Source of the DNA: Lachnospiraceae bacterium
GTDB lineage: Bacteria > Bacillota > Clostridia > Lachnospirales > Lachnospiraceae
Assembly (NCBI GenBank): GCA_017962825.1
Contig: JAGCUO010000068.1
Span: 1-49,732, forward strand
Length of the DNA: 49,732 bases
Reading direction: 5' to 3'
Part shown: positions 32,726 through 41,265 of the stretch, piece by piece
How the letters are laid out: each line of letters begins with the position of its first letter
How positions within the stretch are numbered: position 1 is the stretch's first letter
Translations under genes and position numbers: made by a program
Notes under the pieces: model-generated
What the model was told of the DNA's origin: nothing
Seen by the model: only the letters and a program-made list of their open reading frames with translations
The model's database searches: none

Positions 32726-33562
32726 ATGAAAAAACAAATCGTAACATTGTCACTTATGTTGGCCATCGGCCTTGCAGGATGCGGAAATGCAACCAATAAT
32801 ACCGCAGAGATCCCCGAAGGCATGGCTCTTGATGTAGAGGAACTTACCATTGATACCGAATCTGTAGCGGAAGAAGATTCCGTGATCGATGAAACTGTTT
32901 CTGATGGTGAGAACACCGGAAACCTTACGGAAGAACAGGCTCTTACTGCAGTTAAGAATTATTGTTACTCTATTGATCCTTCTATTGAGAAGATGGATCA
33001 GTCCGGTAAAAATGAGGTTTCTTTTGATATTGAATCCAGCAGCGATGAAGAGATCGTTGTTCTTTTTAAGGCTAATACCGGAGAGGAAGCAAGATTCTAT
33101 GTAGATCCTGTTTCCGGTGATGCTACCATTACATCCTTTATTCCCGGTGAAGACACTCAGGAGGAGACTATTGATGAGATAGCTCATTTAAGAGACTACC
33201 TTAACGGCAAGGTTGAATCTGCCGGTTCCGTATCTCTTGAGGGAATGTGGATGACCGCTTCCATGGTGCCCGATGCTGACGGTGAAGTTGCCCCCGAATG
33301 GTATGTTGAATTCGCCGGTGAAGTAATTAATTACGGACATATGGTAGACGATGAGTTTGTAGTGGATCACTCCGATGAGGTAGAGTGTCAGGCTGCTGAT
33401 TCAGAGGGCAACGTTATGGTCCAGGCAGAAACTGCGGACGGAATTCAGTACACTTATATGATCAGCTCATCCGATAAGGATGTTCTTGAGTATTATGAGT
33501 CCTGGAACGAGGATGAATTCGATTCAACTTACAGCGGAAGCGGATCCCTCACCAGAAGATAA
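32726..33562 (+). CDS. Lipoprotein of unknown function (paralog 2)
   Basis: A 278-aa secreted lipoprotein. The signal peptide MKKQIVTLSLMLAIGLAGC ends in the lipobox LAGC (Cys19). The acidic linker, the TEEQALTAVKNYCYS and ARFYVDPVSGDATITSF segments, and the end LEYYESWNEDEFDSTYSGSGSL parallel the preceding gene throughout. The two probably arose by tandem duplication that included the promoter. AAAAAGGAG precedes the ATG. It ends shortly before a terminator. No catalytic motif was recognised. Confidence 0.8.
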   Translation: MKKQIVTLSLMLAIGLAGCGNATNNTAEIPEGMALDVEELTIDTESVAEEDSVIDETVSDGENTGNLTEEQALTAVKNYCYSIDPSIEKMDQSGKNEVSFDIESSSDEEIVVLFKANTGEEARFYVDPVSGDATITSFIPGEDTQEETIDEIAHLRDYLNGKVESAGSVSLEGMWMTASMVPDADGEVAPEWYVEFAGEVINYGHMVDDEFVVDHSDEVECQAADSEGNVMVQAETADGIQYTYMISSSDKDVLEYYESWNEDEFDSTYSGSGSLTRR

Positions 33563-33586
33563 TTTTTTGAAAACCGAATAAAAAAT

Positions 33587-33628
33587 GGGCAATACATTCC
33601 AATTTTTCGGAAGTATTGCCCTTCTTTT
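33587..33628 (+). terminator. Terminator after lipoprotein 2
   Basis: The stem GGGCAATACATTCC / GGAAGTATTGCCC has one mismatch and is followed by TTCTTTTT. Its sequence is closely related to the terminator at 44513. Confidence 0.88.
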
Positions 33629-33687
33629 TGCTATAGAATCTAAAATGATCACAGGGGATGTTCATAGTTACTCACAGGAGGGTACAA

Positions 33688-34536
33688 ATGGATAAAAACA
33701 GTACATACAAGCTTTCTAACGGTGTCGAGATTCCTGTCATAGGCTTCGGAATGTGGCAGACTCCCGATGACAAGACCGGAGTTAATGCGGTAGTAAGCGC
33801 CATAAACGCCGGATATAAACACATCGATACGGCAGTTATCTACGGAAACGAAGACTGTGTAGGCAAGGGAATCAAGCTTGCCGGTGCAGATAGAAAGGAT
33901 CTTTTCCTTACCACCAAGATCTGGAACGATGCACACAGCTATGACGGAGTAATGAAGTCGTTCGATGAATCTCTTAAGAAGATGCAGACAGATTACGTGG
34001 ATCTTCTTCTGATCCACTGGCCCAATCCAATAGCAATAAGAGACAGATGGGCTGAGGCAAATGCTGATACCTGGAGAGCGATGGAAGACCTCTACGAAGC
34101 AGGTAAGGTAAGAGCCATCGGTATCAGTAATTTCCGCCGCCATCATATCGATGCACTTCTTAAAACAGCGAAGATCGCACCTATGGTAAACCAGACCAAG
34201 CTCTGCCCCGGGGAAACTCAGGAAGATGTAGTTTCATACAGCAGAGAAAAGGGAATGCTCCTGGAAGCATACAGCCCTCTTGGAACCGGTCAGATATTCG
34301 AAGTCCGCGAGATGAAAGCTCTCGCAGCAAAATATAACAGAAGTATTGCTCAGGTCTGCATAAGATGGAGTCTTCAGATGGGATATCTTCCTCTTCCCAA
34401 GTCGGTAACTCCTTCCAGGATCGAAGAGAATCTGAATGTATTTGACTTCGAACTTGATGAAGCGGATGTTAAACTTCTTGCGGGACTCAGCGGTTGCGCA
34501 GGATACGCAAGTGATCCCGATACAAGAACGTTTTAA
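33688..34536 (+). CDS. Aldo-keto reductase (2,5-diketo-D-gluconate reductase-like)
   Basis: A 282-aa NADPH-dependent oxidoreductase with a standard AKR barrel. The tetrad can be placed in HIDTAVIYGNED (Asp, Tyr), LFLTTKIWND (Lys) and DLLLIHWPNP (His). The cofactor end KSVTPSRIEENLNVFDFEL is also standard. The substrate is probably a small sugar-derived or other aldehyde and cannot be fixed from sequence. AGGAGGG lies 6 bases before the ATG at MDKNSTYK; an in-frame ATG 30 bases upstream lacks a ribosome site. It is monocistronic with a terminator. Confidence 0.93.
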   Translation: MDKNSTYKLSNGVEIPVIGFGMWQTPDDKTGVNAVVSAINAGYKHIDTAVIYGNEDCVGKGIKLAGADRKDLFLTTKIWNDAHSYDGVMKSFDESLKKMQTDYVDLLLIHWPNPIAIRDRWAEANADTWRAMEDLYEAGKVRAIGISNFRRHHIDALLKTAKIAPMVNQTKLCPGETQEDVVSYSREKGMLLEAYSPLGTGQIFEVREMKALAAKYNRSIAQVCIRWSLQMGYLPLPKSVTPSRIEENLNVFDFELDEADVKLLAGLSGCAGYASDPDTRTF

Positions 34537-34544
34537 TGTCATAT

Positions 34545-34594
34545 GGTGAGCATGGAAAGCCAAGGGGTTGTGGCTTTTCCGGCTCACCTTTTTT
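34545..34594 (+). terminator. Terminator between AKR and GH3 genes
   Basis: A long two-part stem, GGTGAGC-at-GGAAAGCC and GGCTTTTCC-g-GCTCACC, is followed by TTTTTT. Confidence 0.92.
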
Positions 34595-34624
34595 ATTTTT
34601 TTCGGATCTGAGAGGAATTTTTAA

Positions 34625-37600
34625 ATGGGTATTTCTGAAATTGAAGCAAGGATAGATAGGATCTTAAGTGAGCTGACCACGGACGAAAAGCTTCATATGC
34701 TCGCTTCGGGTTCGGGTGGAGTAGAGCGCCTCGGTATACCTGATTGCACACTTGGAGGAGAAGCAGCTCACGGAGTTGTGGGAAGGTCATGGAGAGAAGG
34801 GGAGATAGTTAAAGATACAACCACATCTTTTCCACAGCCCATCGGTATGAGTTCTTCATGGGATAAAAAGGCAATCCATGAAGCGGGCAAAGTAACAGGC
34901 AAAGAAGCAAAGATTATTTTTAACAACAGATCCCATGGCGGATTATCCAGATGGGCGCCCACGGTGGATCTTTTAAGGGATCCCAGATGGGGCAGAAATG
35001 AAGAGGCATACGGAGAAGATCCTGTGCAGGTAGGTGCCATGGCTTCCGAGTATGTAAGGGGTATGCAGGGTGATGACAAAGATCACCTTATGACAGCTTC
35101 CACCTTGAAACATTTCTACTCCAATAATACGGAGATAGGAAGGGGATGGAAGAATTCAAGCATCAGTCCCCGAAATAAATTTGAACTTTATGTCGAACCC
35201 TTCAGACGCTGCATAGAAGACGGCGGTGCTGAGGGCGTTATGACTGCATATAATCGTATTAACGGAGTTCTCGGTCTTTTTAATGATGAGGTAGATAATC
35301 TTCTGAAAAAAGAATTCGGACTTACCCATGCCGTATCCGACGGCGGCGCAATGGAACTTTCTGCAGCATTTGCCCACGCTACATCCATGGATGCCGAGAC
35401 CATTGCAAAGTCTGTAAAAGCAGGTGTGGATGCAATGAGCGGATGGCCTGATGGAGTTTATGCGGGAGCAAAGGAAGCGTATGAACTTGGTATCCTTACG
35501 GAAGAGGATATTGATAAGGCTATCAGAAATGTTTATAGGACTAAGATCAGACTGGGACTGTTTGAAGAGCGTAATGAAGATCTCGGAGAGCTTTGCAGTG
35601 AAGAGGCTTCAAAGGTATGCAAAGATCTGACTGACAGATCCCTTGTTCTTCTTAAAAACGAAGGTGCGCTTCCCATGCAGGAATCTGATCTTAAGGATAC
35701 GGTTCTCATCGGACCCGTGGGAGATAAGTGGTACAAGGACTGGTATGCGGGCGAGACTCCTTACGAAGTATCACTTCTTGACGGATTGAAAGAATACGCA
35801 CCCGATTTAAAATATGTGGATGCATGTGACAGGATTGTCATAAAATTCGGGGATAGATACTTAAGTGAAGACGAAGAGGGACGAGTTGTTTTATCGGATA
35901 CTCCGGTGACTTATGTATTGGAAGACTGGGGTGAAGGATCCTATACCATCAGGAATGATGCAACGGGAAAATATCTTCAGACACATCTTGTATCCGAAGC
36001 TGTTGAAGGAATAGCAGTTGCCGAGGAAGCAGGCGCATCTAAAGCTTCCATAACCGGTAAAGTCTATGCGGATTCAGAATGGATCTTCAGCTGGTTTGAT
36101 CTTGAAGTGTTCAGGATGGATAAGACTTCTTCCGGAATCGTAATGCGCGACCGCTTCGGAAACAGACTCTATGCGGATAAGGATGGATGCCTTGTCTCCG
36201 CACCTGAAAATGTTCCGGGTCTTGATCCCATAACTTTCGAAACAGAGGTTGTAAGATGTGGAATTGATGAGGCTGTAGATGCTGCTAAGAATGCAGGTAA
36301 GGTTATCCTGGCTCTTGGACATAACCCCATGGTTAATGCCAAGGAAGAGATCGACAGGGAAACCATTGAATTCATTCCTTATCAGCAGAAGCTTTTCAAT
36401 GAGATATATAAAGTAGAGCCCGAAACTGTGGTTGTACTCATGAGTGATTATCCGTATGCATTTAATGAGATCAATGAAAAAGCAGCGGCAATACTCTGGT
36501 CTTCAACAGGTTCACAGTGCATGGGTTCGTCCATAGCAGATGCTATCATCGGTAAGGTTCATCCTGCAGGAAGACTTACACAGACATGGTACAAGTCCGA
36601 TGCCGATCTTCCATCCATCGATAATTATGACATCATCGGAAAAGAAAGAACCTACAGATATTTTAAAGGCGATGTGTTATATCCCTTCGGATACGGACTG
36701 ACATACGGAAAATTTAAATACAGTGATCTGAAAGTTACCGCATCCGTGAATGTAAATAATTCTGATGAGAAATGTTCATCCAAGTTTTCCAAGGTATACA
36801 ACACGGTTAAGAAAGCAGGGACAATTACTGTAGAGCTCACTGTTACAAATGAAGGCTTGCTTATATCCGATGAAGTGGTTCAGATCTATGTAAAGGCGCC
36901 CTCAGGAAGATGTAAGAAACCGGTTAAACAGCTCATCGGATTTGAAAGAGTAAGAGACATCGCACCCGGCGAAGCGCGCAAGGTAACGATTACCATCCCT
37001 GCCAGAGAACTTGCTTATTATGAGGTGATCGGCGAATCACTTATCATCGAAAACGGTAAGTATGAATTCTTCGCAGGTTCATCAAGTGATGACATTGCTG
37101 TATCCGAAGTGATAGAGATAGAAGGTGTAACCCCCGGACTTCGTGATATGAAGTGCAGGATCAAGGCAGATCATTATGATACGCAGTCAGGTTCACAGAT
37201 AGTAGAAGGCTTATATGGCTTCAGCGCGCTGATGGCAGAAGGACCTAATGTATATGATCCTCGCATGGACGGACGCTTTACCGCTACATACGATAGTTGC
37301 CTTATTTCACAGGATGCCGAGAAGTTTAGAATTCACGGATATGCTTCAGAGAATGCAACCGTCAGGATATTTATAGATGATAAAAAGGCGGGAGAGATAA
37401 CTCTTAATACAAGAGATTATGAAACTAAGCCTTCAGAAACAAGGAACCATATGCCCAGAGCGGAGGAGTGTGAAGCTCTTCATAAGAGATCAAGAACTCT
37501 TATGTGGGCAGATATTCTTATCCCTCTTGATAAAGATGTGATCGACGGACTTGATCCTAAAGAAGGTCATTCAATCAGTATCGAGGCAGAAGGACCCTTT

Positions 37601-37636
37601 AAGTACGATTGGTTTATGATAAAAAATAAAGTGTGA
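34625..37636 (+). CDS. Glycoside hydrolase family 3 (beta-glucosidase/xylosidase type), multidomain
   Basis: A 1003-aa cytoplasmic enzyme (no signal peptide) that cleaves terminal beta-linked sugars from oligosaccharides. The N-terminal barrel has RWAPTVDLLRDPRWGRNEEA, KHFYSNN, VMTAYNRING and the nucleophile Asp239 in AVSDGGAM. A segment at about residues 405-540 (YVLEDWGEGSYTIRNDATGKY, RMDKTSSGIVMRDRFGNRLY) looks like an inserted beta-trefoil-type carbohydrate-binding module. The second GH3 domain (ILALGHNP) follows. Then come a fibronectin-like domain (VTNEGLLISDEVVQIYVKAP) and a C-terminal beta-sandwich that may bind sugar. GAGAGGA precedes the ATG. It pairs loosely with the nitroreductase that follows 19 bases later. 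Confidence 0.93.
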   Translation: MGISEIEARIDRILSELTTDEKLHMLASGSGGVERLGIPDCTLGGEAAHGVVGRSWREGEIVKDTTTSFPQPIGMSSSWDKKAIHEAGKVTGKEAKIIFNNRSHGGLSRWAPTVDLLRDPRWGRNEEAYGEDPVQVGAMASEYVRGMQGDDKDHLMTASTLKHFYSNNTEIGRGWKNSSISPRNKFELYVEPFRRCIEDGGAEGVMTAYNRINGVLGLFNDEVDNLLKKEFGLTHAVSDGGAMELSAAFAHATSMDAETIAKSVKAGVDAMSGWPDGVYAGAKEAYELGILTEEDIDKAIRNVYRTKIRLGLFEERNEDLGELCSEEASKVCKDLTDRSLVLLKNEGALPMQESDLKDTVLIGPVGDKWYKDWYAGETPYEVSLLDGLKEYAPDLKYVDACDRIVIKFGDRYLSEDEEGRVVLSDTPVTYVLEDWGEGSYTIRNDATGKYLQTHLVSEAVEGIAVAEEAGASKASITGKVYADSEWIFSWFDLEVFRMDKTSSGIVMRDRFGNRLYADKDGCLVSAPENVPGLDPITFETEVVRCGIDEAVDAAKNAGKVILALGHNPMVNAKEEIDRETIEFIPYQQKLFNEIYKVEPETVVVLMSDYPYAFNEINEKAAAILWSSTGSQCMGSSIADAIIGKVHPAGRLTQTWYKSDADLPSIDNYDIIGKERTYRYFKGDVLYPFGYGLTYGKFKYSDLKVTASVNVNNSDEKCSSKFSKVYNTVKKAGTITVELTVTNEGLLISDEVVQIYVKAPSGRCKKPVKQLIGFERVRDIAPGEARKVTITIPARELAYYEVIGESLIIENGKYEFFAGSSSDDIAVSEVIEIEGVTPGLRDMKCRIKADHYDTQSGSQIVEGLYGFSALMAEGPNVYDPRMDGRFTATYDSCLISQDAEKFRIHGYASENATVRIFIDDKKAGEITLNTRDYETKPSETRNHMPRAEECEALHKRSRTLMWADILIPLDKDVIDGLDPKEGHSISIEAEGPFKYDWFMIKNKV

Positions 37637-37655
37637 TACCGAAAGGAGAATTAAA

Positions 37656-38180
37656 ATGAACGAAACACTCAAAATACTTGAAACAAGAAGAAGCTGCAGA
37701 AATTTTAAGCCCGATATGATCTCTAAAGAAGATCTTGAGGCTATCGTTAAAGCAGGAACCTATGCACCCACCGGAATGGGCAAGCAGAGCCCCATCATCA
37801 TCGCTGTAACCGACAAGGCTACCCGTGATGAGATATCTGAAGCCAACAGAAAGATTGGCGGATGGGGCGAAGGTTTTGATCCCTTCTACGGCGCTCCCGT
37901 AATCCTCATAGTTCTGGCAAATAAGGAAGTAGGCACCTACCTCTATGACGGATCTCTGGTAATGGGCAATCTCATGAATGCTGCCGAGAGTCTCGGAGTA
38001 AACAGCATCTGGATCCACAGAGCAAAAGAAGAGTTTGAGTCAGACTTCGGCAAGAACCTCTTAAAGAAGCTCGGCATCGAAGGTGACTTCGAAGGTATCG
38101 GCCACTGCGCACTCGGCTATGCCGCAGAGCCTGTTAAAGAGCCCGTTCCCAGAAAAGAAAACTACGTATATTACGTATAA
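37656..38180 (+). CDS. Nitroreductase-family FMN oxidoreductase
   Basis: A 174-aa compact nitroreductase. RRSCRNFKPDMISKEDLEAI with the FMN phosphate-binding arginines, the loop APTGMGKQSPIIIAV, and LVMGNLMNAAESLGVNSIWIH all match the family. These flavoproteins reduce quinones, nitro compounds or similar acceptors with NAD(P)H. AAAGGAG lies 7 bases before the ATG. It may be transcribed with the GH3 gene, from which 19 bases separate it. It has no terminator of the usual kind; the repeat array starts about 110 bases downstream. Confidence 0.92.
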   Translation: MNETLKILETRRSCRNFKPDMISKEDLEAIVKAGTYAPTGMGKQSPIIIAVTDKATRDEISEANRKIGGWGEGFDPFYGAPVILIVLANKEVGTYLYDGSLVMGNLMNAAESLGVNSIWIHRAKEEFESDFGKNLLKKLGIEGDFEGIGHCALGYAAEPVKEPVPRKENYVYYV

Positions 38181-38299
38181 TTCAATTACATCATAGTGAA
38201 GTGTAATTTCATCATTTATTTGTAATTGATGTAGATGAATAATGGTTTCTTTGTGGGACTGATGAATGCTTAAAGCATCGGAAAGCATAGGATTCATGA

Positions 38300-38610
38300 A
38301 TTTTGATGCCCGGAAAGCCCTAAAAGGTGGACTCGGGCGTCGAAAAAAGGGAAATCGAATAATTCCGATGCCCGGGAAGCTCAATAAGGGTGGGTTCGGG
38401 CATCGAAAAAGAGGAACTTGAATAATTCCGATGCCCGGGAAGCTCAATAAGGGTGGGTTCGGGCATCGAAAAAGAGGAACTTGAATAATTCCGATGCACG
38501 GAAAGCTCAATAAGGGTGCTTTCAGGCATCGAAAAAGAGGAACTTGAATAATTCCGATGCACGGAAAGCTCGATAAGGGTGCTTTTAGGCATCGAAAAAA
38601 GCCAGAGTGT
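38300..38610. repeat. 63-bp tandem repeat array of hairpins (about 5 units)
   Basis: Unit starts (TTCCGATGC) fall at 38363, 38426, 38489 and 38552, exactly 63 bases apart, with a decayed unit before (about 38301) and a remnant after (about 38612). Each unit contains the inverted repeat CGATGCCCGG...CCGGGCATCG or a variant CGATGCACGG, so each can form its own hairpin. Two middle units are identical and outer ones diverge. The 3-base multiple gives an open minus-strand frame with 21-residue repeats, but it has no ribosome site. The 680 bases between the nitroreductase and the next gene hold nothing else but a GC-rich hairpin (38689-38713). Confidence 0.85.
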
Positions 38611-38688
38611 GTAAGTTTCGATGCTCAGCCGATGTTGTAGTTGTTGGCGCGGTAAATTCAGTCTAATGAATACAAAATCACTTTAATC

Positions 38689-38713
38689 AGGCGGAGCGCT
38701 AAGCTCCGCCTGA
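38689..38713. other. GC-rich hairpin without T-run
   Basis: AGGCGGAGC-gctaa-GCTCCGCCT forms a perfect 9-bp stem, or 10 bp counting the outer C and G. It is not followed by a T-run, so it is at best a weak terminator at the end of the repeat region. Confidence 0.5.
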
Positions 38714-38860
38714 TGTCATATTTATAGTTTATGGATTGTTATTGGTAAGCTTTAGAAGCACTTGAAATTCATAGACTCTAATGGTAGATGGAATCGTGAA
38801 ATAAAACAGAAATAAGCGTATAATTATACGTGGTTGTTTCAAGACTGTGAGGCTCCCAAT

Positions 38861-40276
38861 ATGGCTATCTGGAATCCCTGGCACGGGTGTACAAAACTTA
38901 GCCCCGGATGTGCAAATTGTTATGTGTACAGAAGGGATGAGAGTATCGGTAAAGATGCATCAGTTGTTACTAAGACAGGTGATTATGATCTTCCGGTTAA
39001 GAAAAACAGGAAAGGTGAGTATAAACTTACTCCTGCAGACGGCACCGTTTATGCCTGTATGACATCTGACTTCTTCCTGGATATTGCCGATGAGTGGCGT
39101 CAGGGAGTCTGGGATATGATAAGGGAAAGACGTGATCTTAATTTCTTTATCATAACCAAGAGGATAGACCGTTTTGAAGAGTGCAAACCTGCCGATTGGG
39201 GTGACGGTTGGGATCATGTGGCCATTTGCAGTACTTGCGAGAATCAGGACAGAGCAGATTACAGAATTCCGTTTCTTTTGAATGCTCCGATCAAACACAG
39301 ATTTGTTGCTTCGGAGCCGATGCTTGAAGAGATACATATAGAAAAATATCTTGAGACCGGACTTATCGAAAAAGTAGTATGCGGAGGTGAATCCGGTTCC
39401 AAGGCAAGACCCTGCGATTTCGAATGGATCAGGGAAATGCGAAAGCAGTGTGTTGAATATAATGTGGAGTTTTTCTTTAAACAGACCGGTGCGGTATTTA
39501 TCAAAGACGGTAAGACATATCACATAGAAAGAAAGTATCAGGGATCTCAGGCAAGAAAGGCAAAGATGGATTATATTCCGGGGGGGGTAAAAATGGCTGA
39601 AGTGATCAAGATAAATGATAAGACCTGGCGTATAGAAGACGGGATGGTTCGGTTTTTACTTTTTTGCGGAGATGAAAAGGCTGCACTGATTGATACCGGA
39701 ATGAATGTGCCTGAAGCAAGGAGTATTGCGGAAGGGCTGACGGATCTTCCAATCATTCTGATCAATACTCATGCCGATCGTGATCATATATCGGGGAATG
39801 CGGCTTTTGATGAAGTATATATGAGCCCTGCCGAGGAAGAGAATTATCGTGAGGCCGGTGGTAGCGCGAAGCTGATTCCTGTCCGTGAGGGTGATGTGAT
39901 CGAACTGGGTGATCGCCCGCTTAGAATAATCGATAATCCCGGACATACACCGGGCAGCATAGCTATTCTGGATGAAAAATACAGAGTTCTGATCAGCGGA
40001 GATTCTATCCAGGACGGAAACATATTTATGTTCGGAAAGTTCAGAAATATAGATGTCTATATTGAGAGCCTTAAGAAGCTTTCCAAATGGGATGGAACAT
40101 ATGATGAGATCTATCCCATGCACGGAACTTTCCCTGTTAAGCCCGAGCTTATTCCTAAGCTCATTGAAGGAGCAGAGCAGATCAGAGACGGTAAAGCTAC
40201 GGGACAGCCTGTAGATATGTTCGGAAATCCCGTGAATCTGTATAAGTTCGATTATGCAGGATTTTTGTGCGATTAA
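38861..40276 (+). CDS. DUF5131 (Gp37/Gp68-like) protein fused in frame to a metallo-beta-lactamase-fold hydrolase
   Basis: A 471-aa reading. Residues 1 to about 240 are a DUF5131 protein: MAIWNPWHGCTKLSPGCANCYVYRR has the typical Cys cluster, and later ICSTCENQ, VASEPMLE and VVCGGESGSKARPC are family marks. Residues from about 245 form an MBL hydrolase with NTHADRDHISG, GHTPGSIA, ISGDS and MHG metal sites. The parts meet at a run of eight G (39580-39587). Losing one G makes TAA exactly there, with the remaining G-run then serving as ribosome site for ATG 39593. I know of no functional reason for fusion. A sequence error, a phase-variable tract or two genes are all possible. Confidence 0.75.
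   Translation: MAIWNPWHGCTKLSPGCANCYVYRRDESIGKDASVVTKTGDYDLPVKKNRKGEYKLTPADGTVYACMTSDFFLDIADEWRQGVWDMIRERRDLNFFIITKRIDRFEECKPADWGDGWDHVAICSTCENQDRADYRIPFLLNAPIKHRFVASEPMLEEIHIEKYLETGLIEKVVCGGESGSKARPCDFEWIREMRKQCVEYNVEFFFKQTGAVFIKDGKTYHIERKYQGSQARKAKMDYIPGGVKMAEVIKINDKTWRIEDGMVRFLLFCGDEKAALIDTGMNVPEARSIAEGLTDLPIILINTHADRDHISGNAAFDEVYMSPAEEENYREAGGSAKLIPVREGDVIELGDRPLRIIDNPGHTPGSIAILDEKYRVLISGDSIQDGNIFMFGKFRNIDVYIESLKKLSKWDGTYDEIYPMHGTFPVKPELIPKLIEGAEQIRDGKATGQPVDMFGNPVNLYKFDYAGFLCD
39580..39587 (+). other. Eight-G homopolymer at the DUF5131/MBL junction
   Basis: CC-GGGGGGGG-TAAAAATGG: with eight G the frame continues into MBL (P-G-G-V-K-M); with seven G it reads P-G-G-stop. The tract is 5 bases upstream of ATG 39593, so it can also act as Shine-Dalgarno. 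Confidence 0.8.
39593..40276 (+). CDS. MBL-fold hydrolase as separate gene (alternative reading)
   Basis: If the DUF5131 frame ends at the G-tract, ATG 39593 starts a complete 227-aa metallo-hydrolase opening MAEVIKINDKTWRIEDGMVR, which looks like a natural MBL N-terminus. It carries the metal-binding HADRDH, the GHTPGS and SGDS motifs and a final MHG. The domain is full length, so it could be translated by itself from the G-run ribosome site even when the fusion is also made. The substrate is unknown; glyoxalase II-like or related thioester hydrolysis is common in this group. Confidence 0.5.
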   Translation: MAEVIKINDKTWRIEDGMVRFLLFCGDEKAALIDTGMNVPEARSIAEGLTDLPIILINTHADRDHISGNAAFDEVYMSPAEEENYREAGGSAKLIPVREGDVIELGDRPLRIIDNPGHTPGSIAILDEKYRVLISGDSIQDGNIFMFGKFRNIDVYIESLKKLSKWDGTYDEIYPMHGTFPVKPELIPKLIEGAEQIRDGKATGQPVDMFGNPVNLYKFDYAGFLCD

Positions 40277-40320
40277 AGTTTGAATATTTAATGAAGTGAT
40301 AGGGTTGGTATTTCCATACA

Positions 40321-40737
40321 ATGATGTTATTTGCAGTCAAAATAGTATTTCAGGTTGCACTTTGGATATGGTTTCTGGGGTGTACAACAACATATAAAAT
40401 CGGAAAATACAAACTTGTCGAAGGCATGGGCATAAAAAGTGCAGAGTTTGTTACGTTGTGTCTGTATAGCTTAGGGCTTATCACTTATTATTTTATTAGC
40501 TCAATCGGAAAATGGATATTGCTGTCCATATTGATCCTTTGGTTAGTGGTACAATTCTTTTGTCACTGGTATTATACGATTTTCGGTGCTTCAGAACAGA
40601 AACTCAAGGGATACAATGAGTGCTTCAAAAACACGGTACATGTTTTTCCTATAAGTGACACCAGACTTGTTCCTGATCTGTATCATATCGTTCAACATAT
40701 ATTGATGCTGTTAAACGTTGTATTATGTTTGGTCTGA
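40321..40737 (+). CDS. Small integral membrane protein of unknown function
   Basis: A 138-aa protein with about four hydrophobic helices (first VKIVFQVALWIWFLGC, last HIVQHILMLLNVVLCLV) and little else. The ribosome site is poor, and either of two adjacent ATGs may be used. The stop overlaps the beginning region of the ThpR gene, whose ATG is 11 bases further. No family recognised. Its open frame, membrane pattern and close junction argue for a real gene, with moderate certainty. Confidence 0.6.
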   Translation: MMLFAVKIVFQVALWIWFLGCTTTYKIGKYKLVEGMGIKSAEFVTLCLYSLGLITYYFISSIGKWILLSILILWLVVQFFCHWYYTIFGASEQKLKGYNECFKNTVHVFPISDTRLVPDLYHIVQHILMLLNVVLCLV

Positions 40738-40747
40738 TGAAGAAAAA

Positions 40748-41251
40748 ATGAGATTATTTATCGCTATACAATTTGATCCTGAAATTATTGATTCCTTATC
40801 CGAGTTTCAGAATGAACTTCGTGAAGAAGGAGTGACGGGTAACTTCACATCTGCGGAGAACCTGCATTTAACTCTTTCTTTTATCGGAGATTATAATGAT
40901 CCGGATGCGGTGCTTGATGCAATGGAGGAATCAGATTTCAGACCTTTTGATATAAGTCTTGACGGAGTGGGACATTTCGGAGATCTGTTCTGGATAGGAC
41001 TTGCGGACAATCCTGCTTTGCATGCTTATGTAAAGAGACTGAGACATTGTCTTGCGGATGCGGGTATTCCTTTTGACAAGAAACGTTTCTCGCCTCATAT
41101 CACTTTGGTGCGAAAAATCGGATATAAGTACGGGGACGAGATTCCGGTATATCATGTGCCGAAGGGAAAGATGAAGGTTGAGAGTATTTCACTCATGCGT
41201 TCCGACAGAGGAAAGCACGGAATGATCTACACCGAGATTGGATCTGTCTGA
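40748..41251 (+). CDS. thpR: RNA 2',3'-cyclic phosphodiesterase (ThpR/LigT)
   Basis: A 167-aa member of the 2H phosphoesterase family, which opens 2',3'-cyclic phosphates on RNA ends. Both HxT motifs are present: HLTLSFIGDY (about residue 38) and HITLVRKI (about residue 117), in the usual spacing. MRLFIAIQF is the typical start of the family. The start ATG 40748 follows GAAGAAAA; an upstream frame extension of 10 codons lacks support. The antiporter gene follows 14 bases later with a good ribosome site. Confidence 0.9.
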   Translation: MRLFIAIQFDPEIIDSLSEFQNELREEGVTGNFTSAENLHLTLSFIGDYNDPDAVLDAMEESDFRPFDISLDGVGHFGDLFWIGLADNPALHAYVKRLRHCLADAGIPFDKKRFSPHITLVRKIGYKYGDEIPVYHVPKGKMKVESISLMRSDRGKHGMIYTEIGSV

Positions 41252-41265
41252 TAAGGAGACGAATC

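Noticed and set aside
38320-38592. Minus-strand protein of 21-residue repeats
   Set aside because: The frame is open only because the 63-bp unit is a multiple of three; no ribosome site or promoter, and the hairpins explain the pattern.
38300-38610. CRISPR array
   Set aside because: Repeats are contiguous without unique spacers, and there are no cas genes.
39656-40321. 221-aa antisense frame over the MBL region
   Set aside because: Sense frame has all MBL metal motifs; antisense has none.
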